Shown: positions 26,276 to 35,261 of the stretch, piece after piece | How positions within the stretch are numbered: the stretch's first letter is position 1 | How the letters are laid out: the number at the start of each line of letters is the position of its first letter | Source: Octadecabacter antarcticus 307 | Lineage (GTDB): Bacteria; Pseudomonadota; Alphaproteobacteria; Rhodobacterales; Rhodobacteraceae | Length of the DNA stretch: 64,000 nt | Assembly: GCF_000155675.2 (NCBI RefSeq) | Contig: NC_020911.1 | Span: forward strand, 3,400,501-3,464,500 | Reading direction: 5' to 3' | Made by a program: the position numbers and the translations under genes | The notes under the pieces: generated by a model | Database searches by the model: none | What the model saw: the letters and a program-made list of their open reading frames with translations, nothing else | Told to the model about the DNA's origin: nothing

Positions 26276-26316
26276 CCCCTCTCATTGATTGCTATGCAAT
26301 CAACTGCCGGGCAGTG
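26276..26316 (+). repeat. Hairpin element (6 of 23)
   Basis: CCCCTCTCATTGATTGC, TAT, GCAATCAA, CTGCCGGGCAGTG. Stem TTGATTGC/GCAATCAA. A deletion of the host transposase sits at this copy. Confidence 0.88.
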
Positions 26317-26415
26317 GACGTCCCGTCCGCTTCTTTATCACGGCGGGTCAAGTCAGCGATTATACCGGTGCGGCTGCCTTGATGAACGGGCTTCCAGAGG
26401 CGGATTGGTTGCTTG

Positions 26416-26455
26416 CCCCTCTCATCGAAACTGCGTTTCGACTGCCGGGCAGTGG
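26416..26455 (+). repeat. Hairpin element (7 of 23)
   Basis: CCCCTCTCATCGAAA, CTGCG, TTTCGA, CTGCCGGGCAGTG. Stem TCGAAA/TTTCGA. Confidence 0.88.
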
Positions 26456-26555
26456 ACAGGGGATATGACGCCGACTGGTTCCGAGAAGGCCTTATAGACA
26501 AGGGAACACGCCCCTGTATTCCTGGGCGCAAATCGCGCAAGACAACCATCAAATA

Positions 26556-26597
26556 CCCCTTTCGTGACATTGCTTTGCAATGCACTGCCGGGCAATG
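26556..26597 (+). repeat. Hairpin element (8 of 23)
   Basis: CCCCTTTCGTGACATTGC, TTT, GCAATGCAC, TGCCGGGCAATG. Stem GTGaCATTGC/GCAATGCAC. Confidence 0.88.
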
Positions 26598-26764
26598 GAT
26601 AAGAGACGCTACAAACGACGCAACCGTATCGAGCGCATGTTCGGCAGGATTAAAGACTGGAGACGCGTCGCAACACGCTACGACAGAAGCCCAACGGTCT
26701 TCCTCTCCGCCATCATGCGCGCCGCCACCGTTATATTTTGGTTATGAGTCCTGAGCCTAGCCAT

Positions 26765-27337
26765 TTCTCACTTTCGTGAGATGGGTTATGCGCAGTTTCG
26801 ATCCCAGCCAACGTTGCTGCCGTCGAATTGAATGCTTTGAAGCCGAGCATTGGCCGTGTGATTCGTTTAATACAGTGATGGTCCTGTTAGATGATATTAT
26901 TGAGATATCTGGATTGAACGATACCCATGGTCTGACCAGCTCCGGCGAATTTAACGATGACGTTCAGACTTTGCAGACCGGCTAGATTGGCGCCACTTTT
27001 ATCGATGGCGATACGATCAGGGACGCCGTTTTGCCAACTGCGTGCTTGAAGAAACGTCGTGCGGCAGCAGTATCGCGATGCTCTGACAGCATAAGATCAA
27101 GAGTTTTTCCTTCGCGATCTACAGCACGGTACAGCCTCTCGGCAGATTTCTTCGAAATCGCCTGACGGCCGACCGATAGGCCCACTTTCCACGAACCTTG
27201 ATATATGTCTCGTCCATCCGCCAAGAAATGGCTGTCGGCTTCTTTCTGGCCTGAATATTTTCAGCGATCAGCGGCGAGAACTTCCCTACCCAGCTGTTGA
27301 GCTTGGCATGATCGACTTCAACATAACGTTTGGCCAT
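26765..27337 (-). pseudogene. IS6-family transposase, decayed
   Basis: Minus strand from 27337: YVEVDHAKLNSWVGKFSPLI, AISWRMDETYIKVRGKWAY with the first catalytic Asp, then a hairpin copy, LYRAVDREGKTLDLMLSEHR and AAARRFFKHAVGK, a one-base deletion near 27030, IDKSGANLAGLQSLNVIV, SRYLNNI with a TAA where Glu is expected (the E of DDE), QDHHCIKRITRPMLGFKAFN and AGIETAHN. The opposite-strand frame at 26776-26985 is only its shadow. Confidence 0.87.
27135..27175 (+). repeat. Hairpin element (9 of 23)
   Basis: CCTCTCGGCAGATTTC, TTC, GAAATCGCC, TGACGGCCGACCG. Stem GGCaGATTTC/GAAATCgCC; compare copy 13, where the same positions are GATTGC/GCAATC. Confidence 0.82.
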
Positions 27338-27576
27338 GATTTTTTCTAGATCTCAGTAGGTGACGCCGACGCGCACGTAGAAAAAGACAGCGTAAAGGAT
27401 CACACTTTTGGGAAAATGGTTCCCTTTGAAAACAATTTTCGCGGTTGGGTGCTCGCTTTTAAATTCAAAAACCAGCACCTACGACGCTCGAGTCTGTTCA
27501 ACCAACCGCGAAGACTTTGCGACAGAAACTCATGATGGTGCTAGACTTTTTCCAATGGGCAGGGTCGATTGGGCCT

Positions 27577-28719
27577 ATGGACCTACACACAAAATATCCG
27601 GCTTTGGCTGATCTCAAATCCCACGCGCGCCGCCGCATCCCACATTTCGTATGGGAGTATCTTGATAGCGCAACGGGATCGGAAAGCGTGACACGGCGTA
27701 ATCGCGATGCTTTGGACCGCGTGTTGTTTCGCCCAGCCGCGCTGCGGGGCGAAATCGTACCGCGCCTTGAGACAACACTGTTAGGTCGCACTTATCCCGT
27801 GCCTTACGGCATCGCACCGCTTGGCATGTCAGGGCTCGTCTGGCCTGACGCCGAACGCCATCTTGCCCGTCACGGGGCGCGCGCAGGCATTCCTTATGCC
27901 CTCTCGACGGTGGCGACTAAAACGCCCGAAGATATGCGCGGTGCCCATGGTGATCAGGGTTGGTTCCAGATGTACCCACCGCGCGACGCGGACGTTCGTC
28001 GCGATATGCTTAAACGCGCAAAAGACGTAGGATTTCATACGCTTATTTTGACGGTCGATGTGCCTGCTGCATCACGGCGTGAGCGCCAGACTCGCGGCGG
28101 TTTGGTGCAGCCGCCGCGTCTCACGCCCCGGCTTGCGGCTCAGGTTGCGCTCTGCCCAACTTGGGCGATGGGCATAATGGCCAACGGCATGCCGCGGATG
28201 CGGCTTATGGACAGTTATGCGCCAAAACAGACTGGTACTCTGCCGTCGACAGCGCATGTCGGCTACCTTCTTCGCGCCGCACCAGATTGGGAATATGTGC
28301 GCCATCTGCGCGATGAATGGGATGGGCCGATCGTGCTAAAAGGAGTGTGTGAACCCGAGGTCGCAGCCAAGGCCCAAAACGAAGGCGTCGACGCTGTTTG
28401 GGTGTCCAACCATGCAGGTCGGCAATTTGACGCCACACCCGCCAGCATTGATTTGCTGCCCGACATTCGCGCAGCAACGGACTTACCAGTGATCTTCGAC
28501 AGTGGGATCGAAGGGGGTTTGGACATTTTGCGTGCGCTTGCGCTGGGTGCAGATTTTGTGTTCATGGGGCGGGCTTGGCACTATGCTTTGGGGGCCCTCG
28601 GCGCCAATGGCCCCGCCCATTTGCATGATATTCTGGCCAAAGACATGATGTCCAATATGGCACAAATCGGCGCAACGTCCATTGAGGACCTGTCCGCACG
28701 ATTGGTGCACAAACATTGA
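27577..28719 (+). CDS. FMN-dependent alpha-hydroxy acid oxidase/dehydrogenase
   Basis: About 380 residues, TIM-barrel flavoenzyme of the L-lactate dehydrogenase (LldD)/glycolate oxidase/mandelate dehydrogenase family, oxidising an L-2-hydroxy acid to the 2-oxo acid. Seen: YLDSATGSESVTRRNRDALD, YGIAPLGMSGLVWPDAE, LSTVATKTPEDM, LILTVDVPAASRRERQTRGG, substrate/FMN Lys in PIVLKGVCEPE, catalytic His and Arg in VSNHAGRQFDATPAS, and FMN-phosphate site DSGIEGGLDILRALALGADF. I start at ATG 27577 (MDLHTKYPALADLKS); the frame opens at 27517 but the extra residues are not family-like. It is the first intact gene after the IS graveyard and probably part of the catabolic region. Confidence 0.9.
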   Translation: MDLHTKYPALADLKSHARRRIPHFVWEYLDSATGSESVTRRNRDALDRVLFRPAALRGEIVPRLETTLLGRTYPVPYGIAPLGMSGLVWPDAERHLARHGARAGIPYALSTVATKTPEDMRGAHGDQGWFQMYPPRDADVRRDMLKRAKDVGFHTLILTVDVPAASRRERQTRGGLVQPPRLTPRLAAQVALCPTWAMGIMANGMPRMRLMDSYAPKQTGTLPSTAHVGYLLRAAPDWEYVRHLRDEWDGPIVLKGVCEPEVAAKAQNEGVDAVWVSNHAGRQFDATPASIDLLPDIRAATDLPVIFDSGIEGGLDILRALALGADFVFMGRAWHYALGALGANGPAHLHDILAKDMMSNMAQIGATSIEDLSARLVHKH

Positions 28720-28958
28720 ATTCGGCTCATAAATATCTTTTCTTATCAGATTGATCAAAGCTATCATTCGAACAAATTCGGAAACGGCCTCAACAGTACA
28801 CGCCCCCTAAGCGTCTTTGATCCGCAATATTGAAAAGCCATCTAAGCGGACTTTGATAACCCAACCAAAACGATGCTTTCGAATAGTCAGTCTTCGTAAA
28901 TCTTCGAAGCCAAGCACATTTACATGGTAATAGAGATCGAATTCCATCGGCATCATTG

Positions 28959-29246
28959 TTAGACTTTCGACATTTCAAAGATTTCCGCGGAGGCGACCAT
29001 ACCCCCCGCCGCTTCACCAAATGCGGCGACATGTGCTGAGGCCATGTGAGCCAGCCAAAGGTCTCGGTTCGCCCAAGTTTCGTAGAAAACGTACCGCGAC
29101 GCATCTTGGTTGTCGCAATGCAAATCATAGCGGACACAGCCATCCTCGACGCGAGTCTGCGCGATCATTTCAGCAAACAAAGGCTTTAGTACGGCGTGTT
29201 TTTCAGGGTTCACCCTGATAACCGCCACAATTGTAAGCTCATTCAT
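28959..29246 (-). CDS. Antibiotic biosynthesis monooxygenase (ABM) domain protein
   Basis: 95 residues, single ABM domain like the quinol monooxygenase YgiN: ELTIVAVIRVNPEKHAVLKP, EDGCVRYDLHCDNQDASRYV, FYETWANRDLWLAHMASAHV. Small dimeric ferredoxin-like fold, cofactor-free oxidation or signalling role. It follows the ThuA gene by 9 bases on the same strand and is the last gene of the leftward catabolic operon, so it may detoxify or process an intermediate. Function in this pathway is inference. Confidence 0.88.
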   Translation of the reverse strand: MNELTIVAVIRVNPEKHAVLKPLFAEMIAQTRVEDGCVRYDLHCDNQDASRYVFYETWANRDLWLAHMASAHVAAFGEAAGGMVASAEIFEMSKV

Positions 29247-29255
29247 TTTAGTCTC

Positions 29256-29954
29256 CTATCTGGCCGCCCAAATTGCGCCACGGCGAATTATCTCTGTCAC
29301 TTGCGGCACCTTAAGATCGCCTAGCTCATGCCCGATGGAACAGTAAAACACCCGCCCTTTGTCCCAGCGACGTTTCCACACGACGGGTATAACTGTGCCC
29401 TCAATCCACCATAGATGATCGCCCGAAAACGTCGTCGTTGCCAGCACGTCATTGGACGGATCAACCAGCATATAATACTGTTCTGTCTTCAGCCGGAAAC
29501 TACGGATACCCCGCACAATCGGATCGTCGGGTTTGCAAATGGTGACATCATAGTCAACGTAGTCTTCCACAGGCTGCAAGTTGTCCGGCCAACCGGGGGG
29601 GTGGGCAACGAACTGTCCGCCGATCAGGAAATGGTACGTCGGACGGTCGCGGAAAGCATCGCCCATGTGGCCGTGCCAGCCCGCAATGCCGCAGCCATTT
29701 GCGATGAGTTTAAGCAGCCCGTCTTCTTGCGGCTTGGTCATGTTGCCAAACTCTTCTTGGTGGCCAGATCGCGCGGACGACCAGATCGGCGTGATCAGGT
29801 CCACGTCGGCCAATGCATTGGGGTTTTCCAGCGGCGCGAGCGTGTCATAAACATCCACTTCAAACCCGTTTTCAATCAATAATGCCTCGTACCAATCGGC
29901 GAAATGCGTGGGCGTATGACCTTCCCAGCCTCCAACAAATAATGCGGCTTTCAT
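29256..29954 (-). CDS. ThuA-domain protein
   Basis: 232 residues, class I glutamine-amidotransferase-like fold of the ThuA (trehalose utilisation) family. Seen: FVGGWEGHTPTHFADWYEAL, GCGIAGWHGHMGDAFRD with the conserved His region, FLIGGQFVAHPPG, EQYYMLVDPSNDVLATTTF, PVVWKRRWDKGRVFYCSIGH. ThuA proteins accompany sugar oxidation operons and may act on keto-sugars; the precise reaction is not settled. Its ATG overlaps the stop of the upstream dehydrogenase (ATGA type), which shows translational coupling. Confidence 0.88.
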   Translation of the reverse strand: MKAALFVGGWEGHTPTHFADWYEALLIENGFEVDVYDTLAPLENPNALADVDLITPIWSSARSGHQEEFGNMTKPQEDGLLKLIANGCGIAGWHGHMGDAFRDRPTYHFLIGGQFVAHPPGWPDNLQPVEDYVDYDVTICKPDDPIVRGIRSFRLKTEQYYMLVDPSNDVLATTTFSGDHLWWIEGTVIPVVWKRRWDKGRVFYCSIGHELGDLKVPQVTEIIRRGAIWAAR

Positions 29955-30820
29955 GTGTGATCCTTTCGCATGTAATTCAGCATCGACGCCATATCGCGGT
30001 CAGCAAATCCATCCGCCTCGGCGCGTTGCAATTGATTCAAAGTCTCGAGCCCTTGGGGCATGTGTACGCCAAGCGAATTGGCCAAGCGGGCAGTCACATC
30101 CATGTCCTTACGGGCCAGTGCGACGGTAAAGGTCACCGCATGCGCCGCCTCATCCAGATAGATCGGACGGCGGTATTTCAACATCGGCGCGCAGGCGGCA
30201 CTGGCTTCGATCACATCAAAGGCAGCGTCCGGCGTAATGCCTGCGGCCTCGGCCAATACCATCGCCTCGGCCATGGTTTGGTTGATCCCGTGGATGAGGG
30301 AATTTACGGCGAGCTTCATGACTGAACCCGCGCCAAGTTTGCCAAGGAAAATCGTCTGTTTTCCCATAGCGTCAAATAGCTGCATAAGGGGTGCCGCCGT
30401 TTCGACCGAACAGCCGGCCATGATCATCAATTGGGCATCTTCAGCCGCCTGTGTGGCGCCCGAAACCGGGGCGTCGATTACCTGCACACCACGCGGGGCG
30501 GCAGCGGCCAGCATTTTCATATGATCGGGACTCATCGTGCCCATCTCAATGTAGGTTTTTGCATGGGTGCCCGAAAACAAACCGTCTTGCCCTGAATGCA
30601 CCGCCTCGGATCCGGCATCATCGGCCAGCATCGTGATCACGACATCACAAGCAGTCGATACATCACACGGGGTCACGGCGACAGACGCGCCAATCTCGTT
30701 CGCGAGCGCATCCGCTTTGTCCACCGATCTATTCCACAGCGTCAGATCATAGCCAGCCTCTGCCAGATTGCGCGCCATCGGTGCACCCATTCGCCCAAGA
30801 CCTGCAAAGCCAATGCGCAT
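29951..30820 (-). CDS. NAD(P)-dependent beta-hydroxyacid dehydrogenase (HIBADH family)
   Basis: 289 residues. N-terminal Rossmann fold with RIGFAGLGRMGAPMARNLAE, substrate motif VIDAPVSGATQAAEDAQLMI, and catalytic Lys in KLGAGSVMKLAVNSLIHG. The family reduces or oxidises 3-hydroxyisobutyrate, tartronate semialdehyde, or related 3-hydroxy acids. ATG 30820 overlaps the stop of the upstream ABC ATPase gene; the Met one codon earlier (30823) is an alternative. In this operon it may act on a hydroxy-acid derived from the imported sugar or polyol. Confidence 0.9.
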   Translation of the reverse strand: MRIGFAGLGRMGAPMARNLAEAGYDLTLWNRSVDKADALANEIGASVAVTPCDVSTACDVVITMLADDAGSEAVHSGQDGLFSGTHAKTYIEMGTMSPDHMKMLAAAAPRGVQVIDAPVSGATQAAEDAQLMIMAGCSVETAAPLMQLFDAMGKQTIFLGKLGAGSVMKLAVNSLIHGINQTMAEAMVLAEAAGITPDAAFDVIEASAACAPMLKYRRPIYLDEAAHAVTFTVALARKDMDVTARLANSLGVHMPQGLETLNQLQRAEADGFADRDMASMLNYMRKDHT

Positions 30821-32331
30821 CACGCCACCTTATCGTTGGTAATGCCCGAGATGGCCTGAATGAGGTTGTCTTCGGTCACTTCATCGGACGTAAACGTGCG
30901 CATAATTCGGCCCGAATACATCGCGATGATACGGTCGGCGACGTGCAAAACCTCAGGCATTTCCGAACTGATGACAATGACTGCATAGCCTTGCGCTGCC
31001 AATTCGCGGATCAGGTTGTGGATCTCGGATTTCGACCCGACGTCGATGCCGCGCGTCGGTTCGTCTACGATAAGGACGCTCGGATGCATCGACAACCATT
31101 TGCCAATGACGATCTTTTGCTGATTACCACCTGACAGATTACCCACCGTCTGCTTCCAACCCGGTGTGCGAATATCGAGACGGTCTTTGTATTTATCAAA
31201 GATCGCATTTTCTGCGCCCGGCGCAACGAAAGGACCGGATTTGAGGGTATCGACCTGTGGCAACGTCATGTTGTCACGACAGTTCATCCCAAGCACGAGG
31301 CCCTGCCCCTTTCGGTCTTCGGGGACCAAAGAAATGCCGCGCGAAATAGCGTCGATTGGCGACGCGATCCGCGTTTCTTGCCCGTTCAGCAAGATCGTGC
31401 CCGCACTGGGGTCGCGCAGGCCGAACAATGTCTCGGCAATCTCTGTACGGCCCGCGCCGACAAGACCGTAAAACCCCAAGACTTCGCCGCGCCTGACCTC
31501 AAAGCTGATGTCGTGGAACAGATCGCCACACGACAACCCACGGACTTCCAGCGCGACATCCCCCAATTCGTGATGGACGGCGTTGCGCGACAGATCGAGC
31601 TTTCGCCCGATCATCATTTGCGTCACCTGATCTTCATCGGTTTCAGCAGTGATCGCAGTGCCGGTATGTTGACCGTCGCGCAGCACGCTAATGCGGTCGG
31701 TGATCTTGAAAATCTCTTCCATCCGATGGGAGATATAGATGATGCCCACCCCGCGGGATTTGAGGTCGGTGATGACATCAAACAACACGACCTTTTCTGC
31801 GTCTGTCAGGGATGCTGTCGGTTCGTCAAAAATCACGGCTTTGGCATCGACAGTCAGTGCACGCGCAATTTCGACCATCTGTTGATTGGCGATGGACAGA
31901 CTGCCAACGATAGTTTTTGCATTGAACCCGACGTTTAAGCGGGCAAGAATTTCGTCCGTTTTCGCATAAAGCGACGCCCAATCGACGCGGCCAAAACGTT
32001 TCAACGGCAGTTCACCCAGATAGACATTTTCGGCCACAGACAATTCCTGCGCGAGGCTGAGTTCTTGGTGAATGAACAAGATCCCCTTCGCCTTTGCCTC
32101 AAGCGGTGAGGCCATAACAACGGGGGTCTCATTGACGATAATTTGGCCTTCGTTGGGCTGATAGATACCACCAAGGACCTTCATCAAAGTCGATTTTCCA
32201 GCACCGTTTTCGCCCATCAACGCATGGACTTCACCGGGCATCACGTCGAACGACACGCCGTCAAGCGCGCGCACACCGGGGAAGGTTTTGACGATCCCTT
32301 CAAGGCGGAGGGCGGGGATTTGATCACTCAT
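30820..32331 (-). CDS. Sugar ABC importer, ATP-binding protein (RbsA type, two ATPase domains)
   Basis: 503 residues, cytoplasmic energy subunit of a ribose/xylose-type importer. First ATPase domain: Walker A GENGAGKST, signature SIANQQMVEIARAL, Walker B AVIFDEPTASLTD. Second domain: degenerate Walker A GLVGAGRTE, signature LSGGNQQKIVIGKWL, Walker B LIVDEPTRGIDVG; this asymmetry is usual in the family. Gene ends overlap both neighbours, so the permease, ATPase and dehydrogenase genes form one operon. Substrate is unknown; family members carry ribose, xylose, rhamnose, erythritol, inositol and others. Confidence 0.93.
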   Translation of the reverse strand: MSDQIPALRLEGIVKTFPGVRALDGVSFDVMPGEVHALMGENGAGKSTLMKVLGGIYQPNEGQIIVNETPVVMASPLEAKAKGILFIHQELSLAQELSVAENVYLGELPLKRFGRVDWASLYAKTDEILARLNVGFNAKTIVGSLSIANQQMVEIARALTVDAKAVIFDEPTASLTDAEKVVLFDVITDLKSRGVGIIYISHRMEEIFKITDRISVLRDGQHTGTAITAETDEDQVTQMMIGRKLDLSRNAVHHELGDVALEVRGLSCGDLFHDISFEVRRGEVLGFYGLVGAGRTEIAETLFGLRDPSAGTILLNGQETRIASPIDAISRGISLVPEDRKGQGLVLGMNCRDNMTLPQVDTLKSGPFVAPGAENAIFDKYKDRLDIRTPGWKQTVGNLSGGNQQKIVIGKWLSMHPSVLIVDEPTRGIDVGSKSEIHNLIRELAAQGYAVIVISSEMPEVLHVADRIIAMYSGRIMRTFTSDEVTEDNLIQAISGITNDKVA

Positions 32332-33329
32332 ATCTTCAACTCCTCTTTGCCTTTGGCGTTCAACTGGCGATCAAGGATCAGCACAGCGATCAAGATGATC
32401 CCGATCACGAGGTTCACAGTCGATGTATCCGCCCCGATATGGCCCAGACCCTTGCGCAACAGCTGGATCGCGATGACCCCGCCAAAAGTCGAAATGATCG
32501 ACCCCGCGCCACCCGTCAGCTTGGTGCCACCAAGAACAACGGCTGTGATGACCCAAAGTTCATAGAGCTGGCCGTCGTTGGGATTTACCGATCCACTTTC
32601 CGAATAAAATACCACCGCAGACAGCGCGGCCAGAAATCCGATGATCATGAAGTTGATTAGCATATGGGGTCCGACGCGGATGCCCGCATTTACGGCCGCC
32701 TCGCGGTTGTCACCAATGGCATAAGCGTTTCGACCGTGGACTGTGCGGGTCATGATAAACCAGATGATCGCCGTAACAATCAGCAAGAACCACGTCGCCG
32801 TGTGCAGCCCCAGAAACTCAAGTTCCGCGAAATCCACCAGCGTCCAGTTCAGGTGTGATGTGGGATTTTCACCGTTATACATGAACACCAGCCCGCGATA
32901 GCCAAGCATGGAGCCAAGTGTCACGATGAAGGCATCAACGCCAGTTTTCCACACGATCAGACCGTTGATGAACCCCAGTGTAATTCCCGTCAGCAGGGCC
33001 AGCAGCCATGAGACAGGGATCACCCAATTGCCAAGGCCCGCAAAGATCGGCCACGTCATGGAATCCAGTAAAATTATCCCCGACAGGGCAAAGATCGCCC
33101 CGACGCTCAGGTCGATGTTACCGTTGATCATGATAATGGTCATGCCAATCGCAATGATGCCGATGGGGGCAGATTGCTTTAGCAACAACAGCATGTTGTC
33201 GATATCCATGAACGCCTTGTCTGTGATCGACAGGAATTCGCCTGCAACGGAAAAGAAGATCAGTTCCAGCACGATGAAGCCCCAAATGGCGCCTTTGCTT
33301 AAATAGGTTGAGAGTTTTCCAGCTTGCAT
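32328..33329 (-). CDS. Sugar ABC importer, permease 1 (RbsC type)
   Basis: 333 residues, about nine to ten membrane segments. Seen: GMTIIMINGNIDLSVGAIFA, NGLIVWKTGVDAFIVTLGSM, MTRTVHGRNAYAIGDNREAA, the cytoplasmic coupling region, and VVLGGTKLTGGAGSIISTFGG. Forms the channel with permease 2 as a heterodimer. Its stop overlaps the ATPase start. Confidence 0.92.
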   Translation of the reverse strand: MQAGKLSTYLSKGAIWGFIVLELIFFSVAGEFLSITDKAFMDIDNMLLLLKQSAPIGIIAIGMTIIMINGNIDLSVGAIFALSGIILLDSMTWPIFAGLGNWVIPVSWLLALLTGITLGFINGLIVWKTGVDAFIVTLGSMLGYRGLVFMYNGENPTSHLNWTLVDFAELEFLGLHTATWFLLIVTAIIWFIMTRTVHGRNAYAIGDNREAAVNAGIRVGPHMLINFMIIGFLAALSAVVFYSESGSVNPNDGQLYELWVITAVVLGGTKLTGGAGSIISTFGGVIAIQLLRKGLGHIGADTSTVNLVIGIILIAVLILDRQLNAKGKEELKI

Positions 33330-33342
33330 GTGTCCCGCCCCC

Positions 33343-34317
33343 CTAAGCGATCGTTGACCAGAACTTGCCGCGCTTGGCTGCTATATCGAGCCAGACTGCA
33401 AGGATGATGATGACCCACGTCACAACGAACTGGACGTAGAACTGAAGCCCCACGAGCAGCAGACCATTTTGGATAAACCCAAGGATCAACACCCCGATGA
33501 GCGTTTTGAAAATTGTACCGGACCCGCCAAGCAGGGACGCACCGCCAAGGATGACAGCCGCCAGAACTTCAAGTTCCAACCCCTGCCCAACAGTATTTTG
33601 TGACCCCATCGAACGGCTGGCTTGGATCAGTCCCGCCGTCGCGACGCAGGCCGCAGAGATGACGTAGCAATAAAATACAGTGCGCGCGCGCGGGATACCG
33701 GAGAACGTCGCCGCCGTGCCGTTGCCACCCACCGCATAGACTTTGCGCCCAAATGGGGTCCTCGCCAGCACCAAGCCCAGGAAGGCAGCCACCAATAGGA
33801 ACATAATAATCGGCACCGGAATACCCAGCGCCGTGCCCTGCCCGAAGACGCTGAACCACGTGCCTTGTTTGTCGACAATATCCATATTTTTGCCACCCGA
33901 ATAGGTCAGCGTAAGCCCGTGGATCGCCGACAACATGCCAAGCGTGACGATGAGTGAATTGAGCTTGAGGTAGCCGACAAGAAACCCGATCAGCGCCCCC
34001 AGCGCGATGGTCATAGCAAACATCAGCGGGATGGCGATTGCGGGGCCGACCTTGTCGTGCAAATCCAGCACAACGATGGTGGAAAAAGACATCATCGACC
34101 CGACGGACAGGTCCAGATTGCCGCTGATGACCACGAATGTAACCCCCAACGCCATGACGCCTAAAATTGCGGACGAACGCACGACGCTCAGCACGTTATC
34201 AGCGCTCAGGAATTTTTCGTTGGCCAGCGTGAAGCCAATGATAAAAAGTGCGAAGGCGATCAAGATACCTTGCCGCGCTAAGATGCCGCCAATCTGTGCT
34301 TTTGACATTCCGGCCAT
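33343..34317 (-). CDS. Sugar ABC importer, permease 2 (RbsC type)
   Basis: 324 residues. Seen: GVTFVVISGNLDLSVGSMMS, NSLIVTLGMLSAIHGLTL, ARTPFGRKVYAVGGNGTAAT and AAVILGGASLLGGSGTIFKT, as in permease 1. The 13-base gap to permease 1 keeps the operon continuous. AAGGGAGGACC lies upstream of the start. Confidence 0.92.
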   Translation of the reverse strand: MAGMSKAQIGGILARQGILIAFALFIIGFTLANEKFLSADNVLSVVRSSAILGVMALGVTFVVISGNLDLSVGSMMSFSTIVVLDLHDKVGPAIAIPLMFAMTIALGALIGFLVGYLKLNSLIVTLGMLSAIHGLTLTYSGGKNMDIVDKQGTWFSVFGQGTALGIPVPIIMFLLVAAFLGLVLARTPFGRKVYAVGGNGTAATFSGIPRARTVFYCYVISAACVATAGLIQASRSMGSQNTVGQGLELEVLAAVILGGASLLGGSGTIFKTLIGVLILGFIQNGLLLVGLQFYVQFVVTWVIIILAVWLDIAAKRGKFWSTIA

Positions 34318-34372
34318 TGGTCCTCCCTTTCGCCTGCCTTAGCAGACGCCCCTTTGGGGTTGATGCGTAACG

Positions 34373-35170
34373 CTAAACCAGCGTCATGCCTCCGTCGATC
34401 ATGATGATTTGGCCAGTCATATAGTCACTGTCTTTTGATGCCAGAAAAGTGGTTGTTCCGGTGATGTCATCTGGTGTGGCCACGCGGCCTTTCAGGATGT
34501 CGGTTGAGAATTCTTCCATCGCTTGGCCGGGGCGTTCAGACGCGCCGATTGCCATCAAATCTTGATCCACTTGGTCCCACATTTCGGTCGCCACGACGCC
34601 CGGTGCAAAGCCGGTGACGGTAATGGCATGCTTGGCCAGATCGCGCGCGCCCGATTGGGTCAACGACACGACGGCCCATTTACTGGCACAATACGGGGCG
34701 ACGTTGTCGTATCCCTGACGGCTGGCGACGGAGGCGGTGTTAATGATCTTACCGCCATGCCCTTGGGCAATCATCTGACGAGCAGCTTCTTGCATGCCAA
34801 TCAGCACACCAAGGCCATTGATATCCATAATGAACTTCCAGTTCGCCTCCGTCACATCAAGAAAATTCATTGGGCGGTTCACGCCCGCATTATTGAATTT
34901 GACATCCAGTTTGCCGAAGACTGACACAGTGTGGTCAATCATGGCACGGACTTGTTCGCGGTTGGCTACATCAACAGGGTAATGCGTGATCTTGGCGCCA
35001 GTATTGGCGGCGCGGGTTGCATTGGCTTCAACAACATCGCCCAACCGCTCCGCATTGATGTCGGCGAAACAAACGTCAGCGCCTTCATCTAAAAGCGACT
35101 CCCCGATGGCACGCCCGATACCTTGTGCGGCCCCTGTAACAATACAGGATCGGCCCGAAACACGCCCCAT
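34373..35170 (-). CDS. Short-chain dehydrogenase/reductase (SDR)
   Basis: 265 residues, classical SDR: cofactor motif TGAAQGIGRAIGE, NNAGVNRPMNF, catalytic Ser in NTASVASRQGYDNV, Tyr/Lys in YCASKWAVVSL, and GFAPGVVATEMWDQVD. The C-terminal SDYMTGQIIMIDGGMTLV is typical. ATG 35170 is preceded by GGGGAGGGG; the upstream in-frame ATG (35185) lies within that ribosome binding site and is rejected. Likely oxidises the imported sugar or polyol with NAD(P). It resembles the rightward SDR at 38264 (shared C-terminal pattern), so the two may act in sequence or on stereoisomers. Confidence 0.9.
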   Translation of the reverse strand: MGRVSGRSCIVTGAAQGIGRAIGESLLDEGADVCFADINAERLGDVVEANATRAANTGAKITHYPVDVANREQVRAMIDHTVSVFGKLDVKFNNAGVNRPMNFLDVTEANWKFIMDINGLGVLIGMQEAARQMIAQGHGGKIINTASVASRQGYDNVAPYCASKWAVVSLTQSGARDLAKHAITVTGFAPGVVATEMWDQVDQDLMAIGASERPGQAMEEFSTDILKGRVATPDDITGTTTFLASKDSDYMTGQIIMIDGGMTLV

Positions 35171-35214
35171 GGTGCCCCTCCCCATTCGAAAATAATTTTG
35201 TGGATTTTAGTCGC

Positions 35215-35246
35215 AATGCGCGGGGCGGGTGCCCGCCCCGCGCATT
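35215..35246 (-). terminator. Strong intercistronic hairpin after the solute-binding-protein gene
   Basis: AATGCGCGGGGCGGG pairs with CCCGCCCCGCGCATT around TG, a perfect 15-bp G+C-rich stem directly after the binding-protein stop. No T-run on the minus strand. Such hairpins commonly raise the amount of binding-protein mRNA over the downstream transporter genes. Confidence 0.75.
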
Positions 35247-35261
35247 CAGTATGAGGCTCTT

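Larger units (their letters stand above)
26094..26745 (+). pseudogene. IS5-family (IS427-like) transposase remnant
   Basis: Pieces in order: WCDAPAEYGRPKTLYNRWKN, MGLAEQAPDNKTISI, hairpin copy, an internal deletion of roughly 40 residues, GRPVRFFITAGQVSDYTGAA, GLPEADWLLA, hairpin copy, RGYDADWFREGLIDKGTRPC, SRKTTIKY, hairpin copy, DKRRYKRRNRIERMFGRIKD, and SPTVFLSAIM. DDE parts are partly lost. Apart from the deletion, each frame break coincides with a hairpin element. Confidence 0.88.

Noticed and set aside
26776..26985. Plus-strand frame of 69 codons
   Set aside because: The minus strand here reads as the C-terminal half of an IS6 transposase (SRYLNNI, RPMLGFKAFN).
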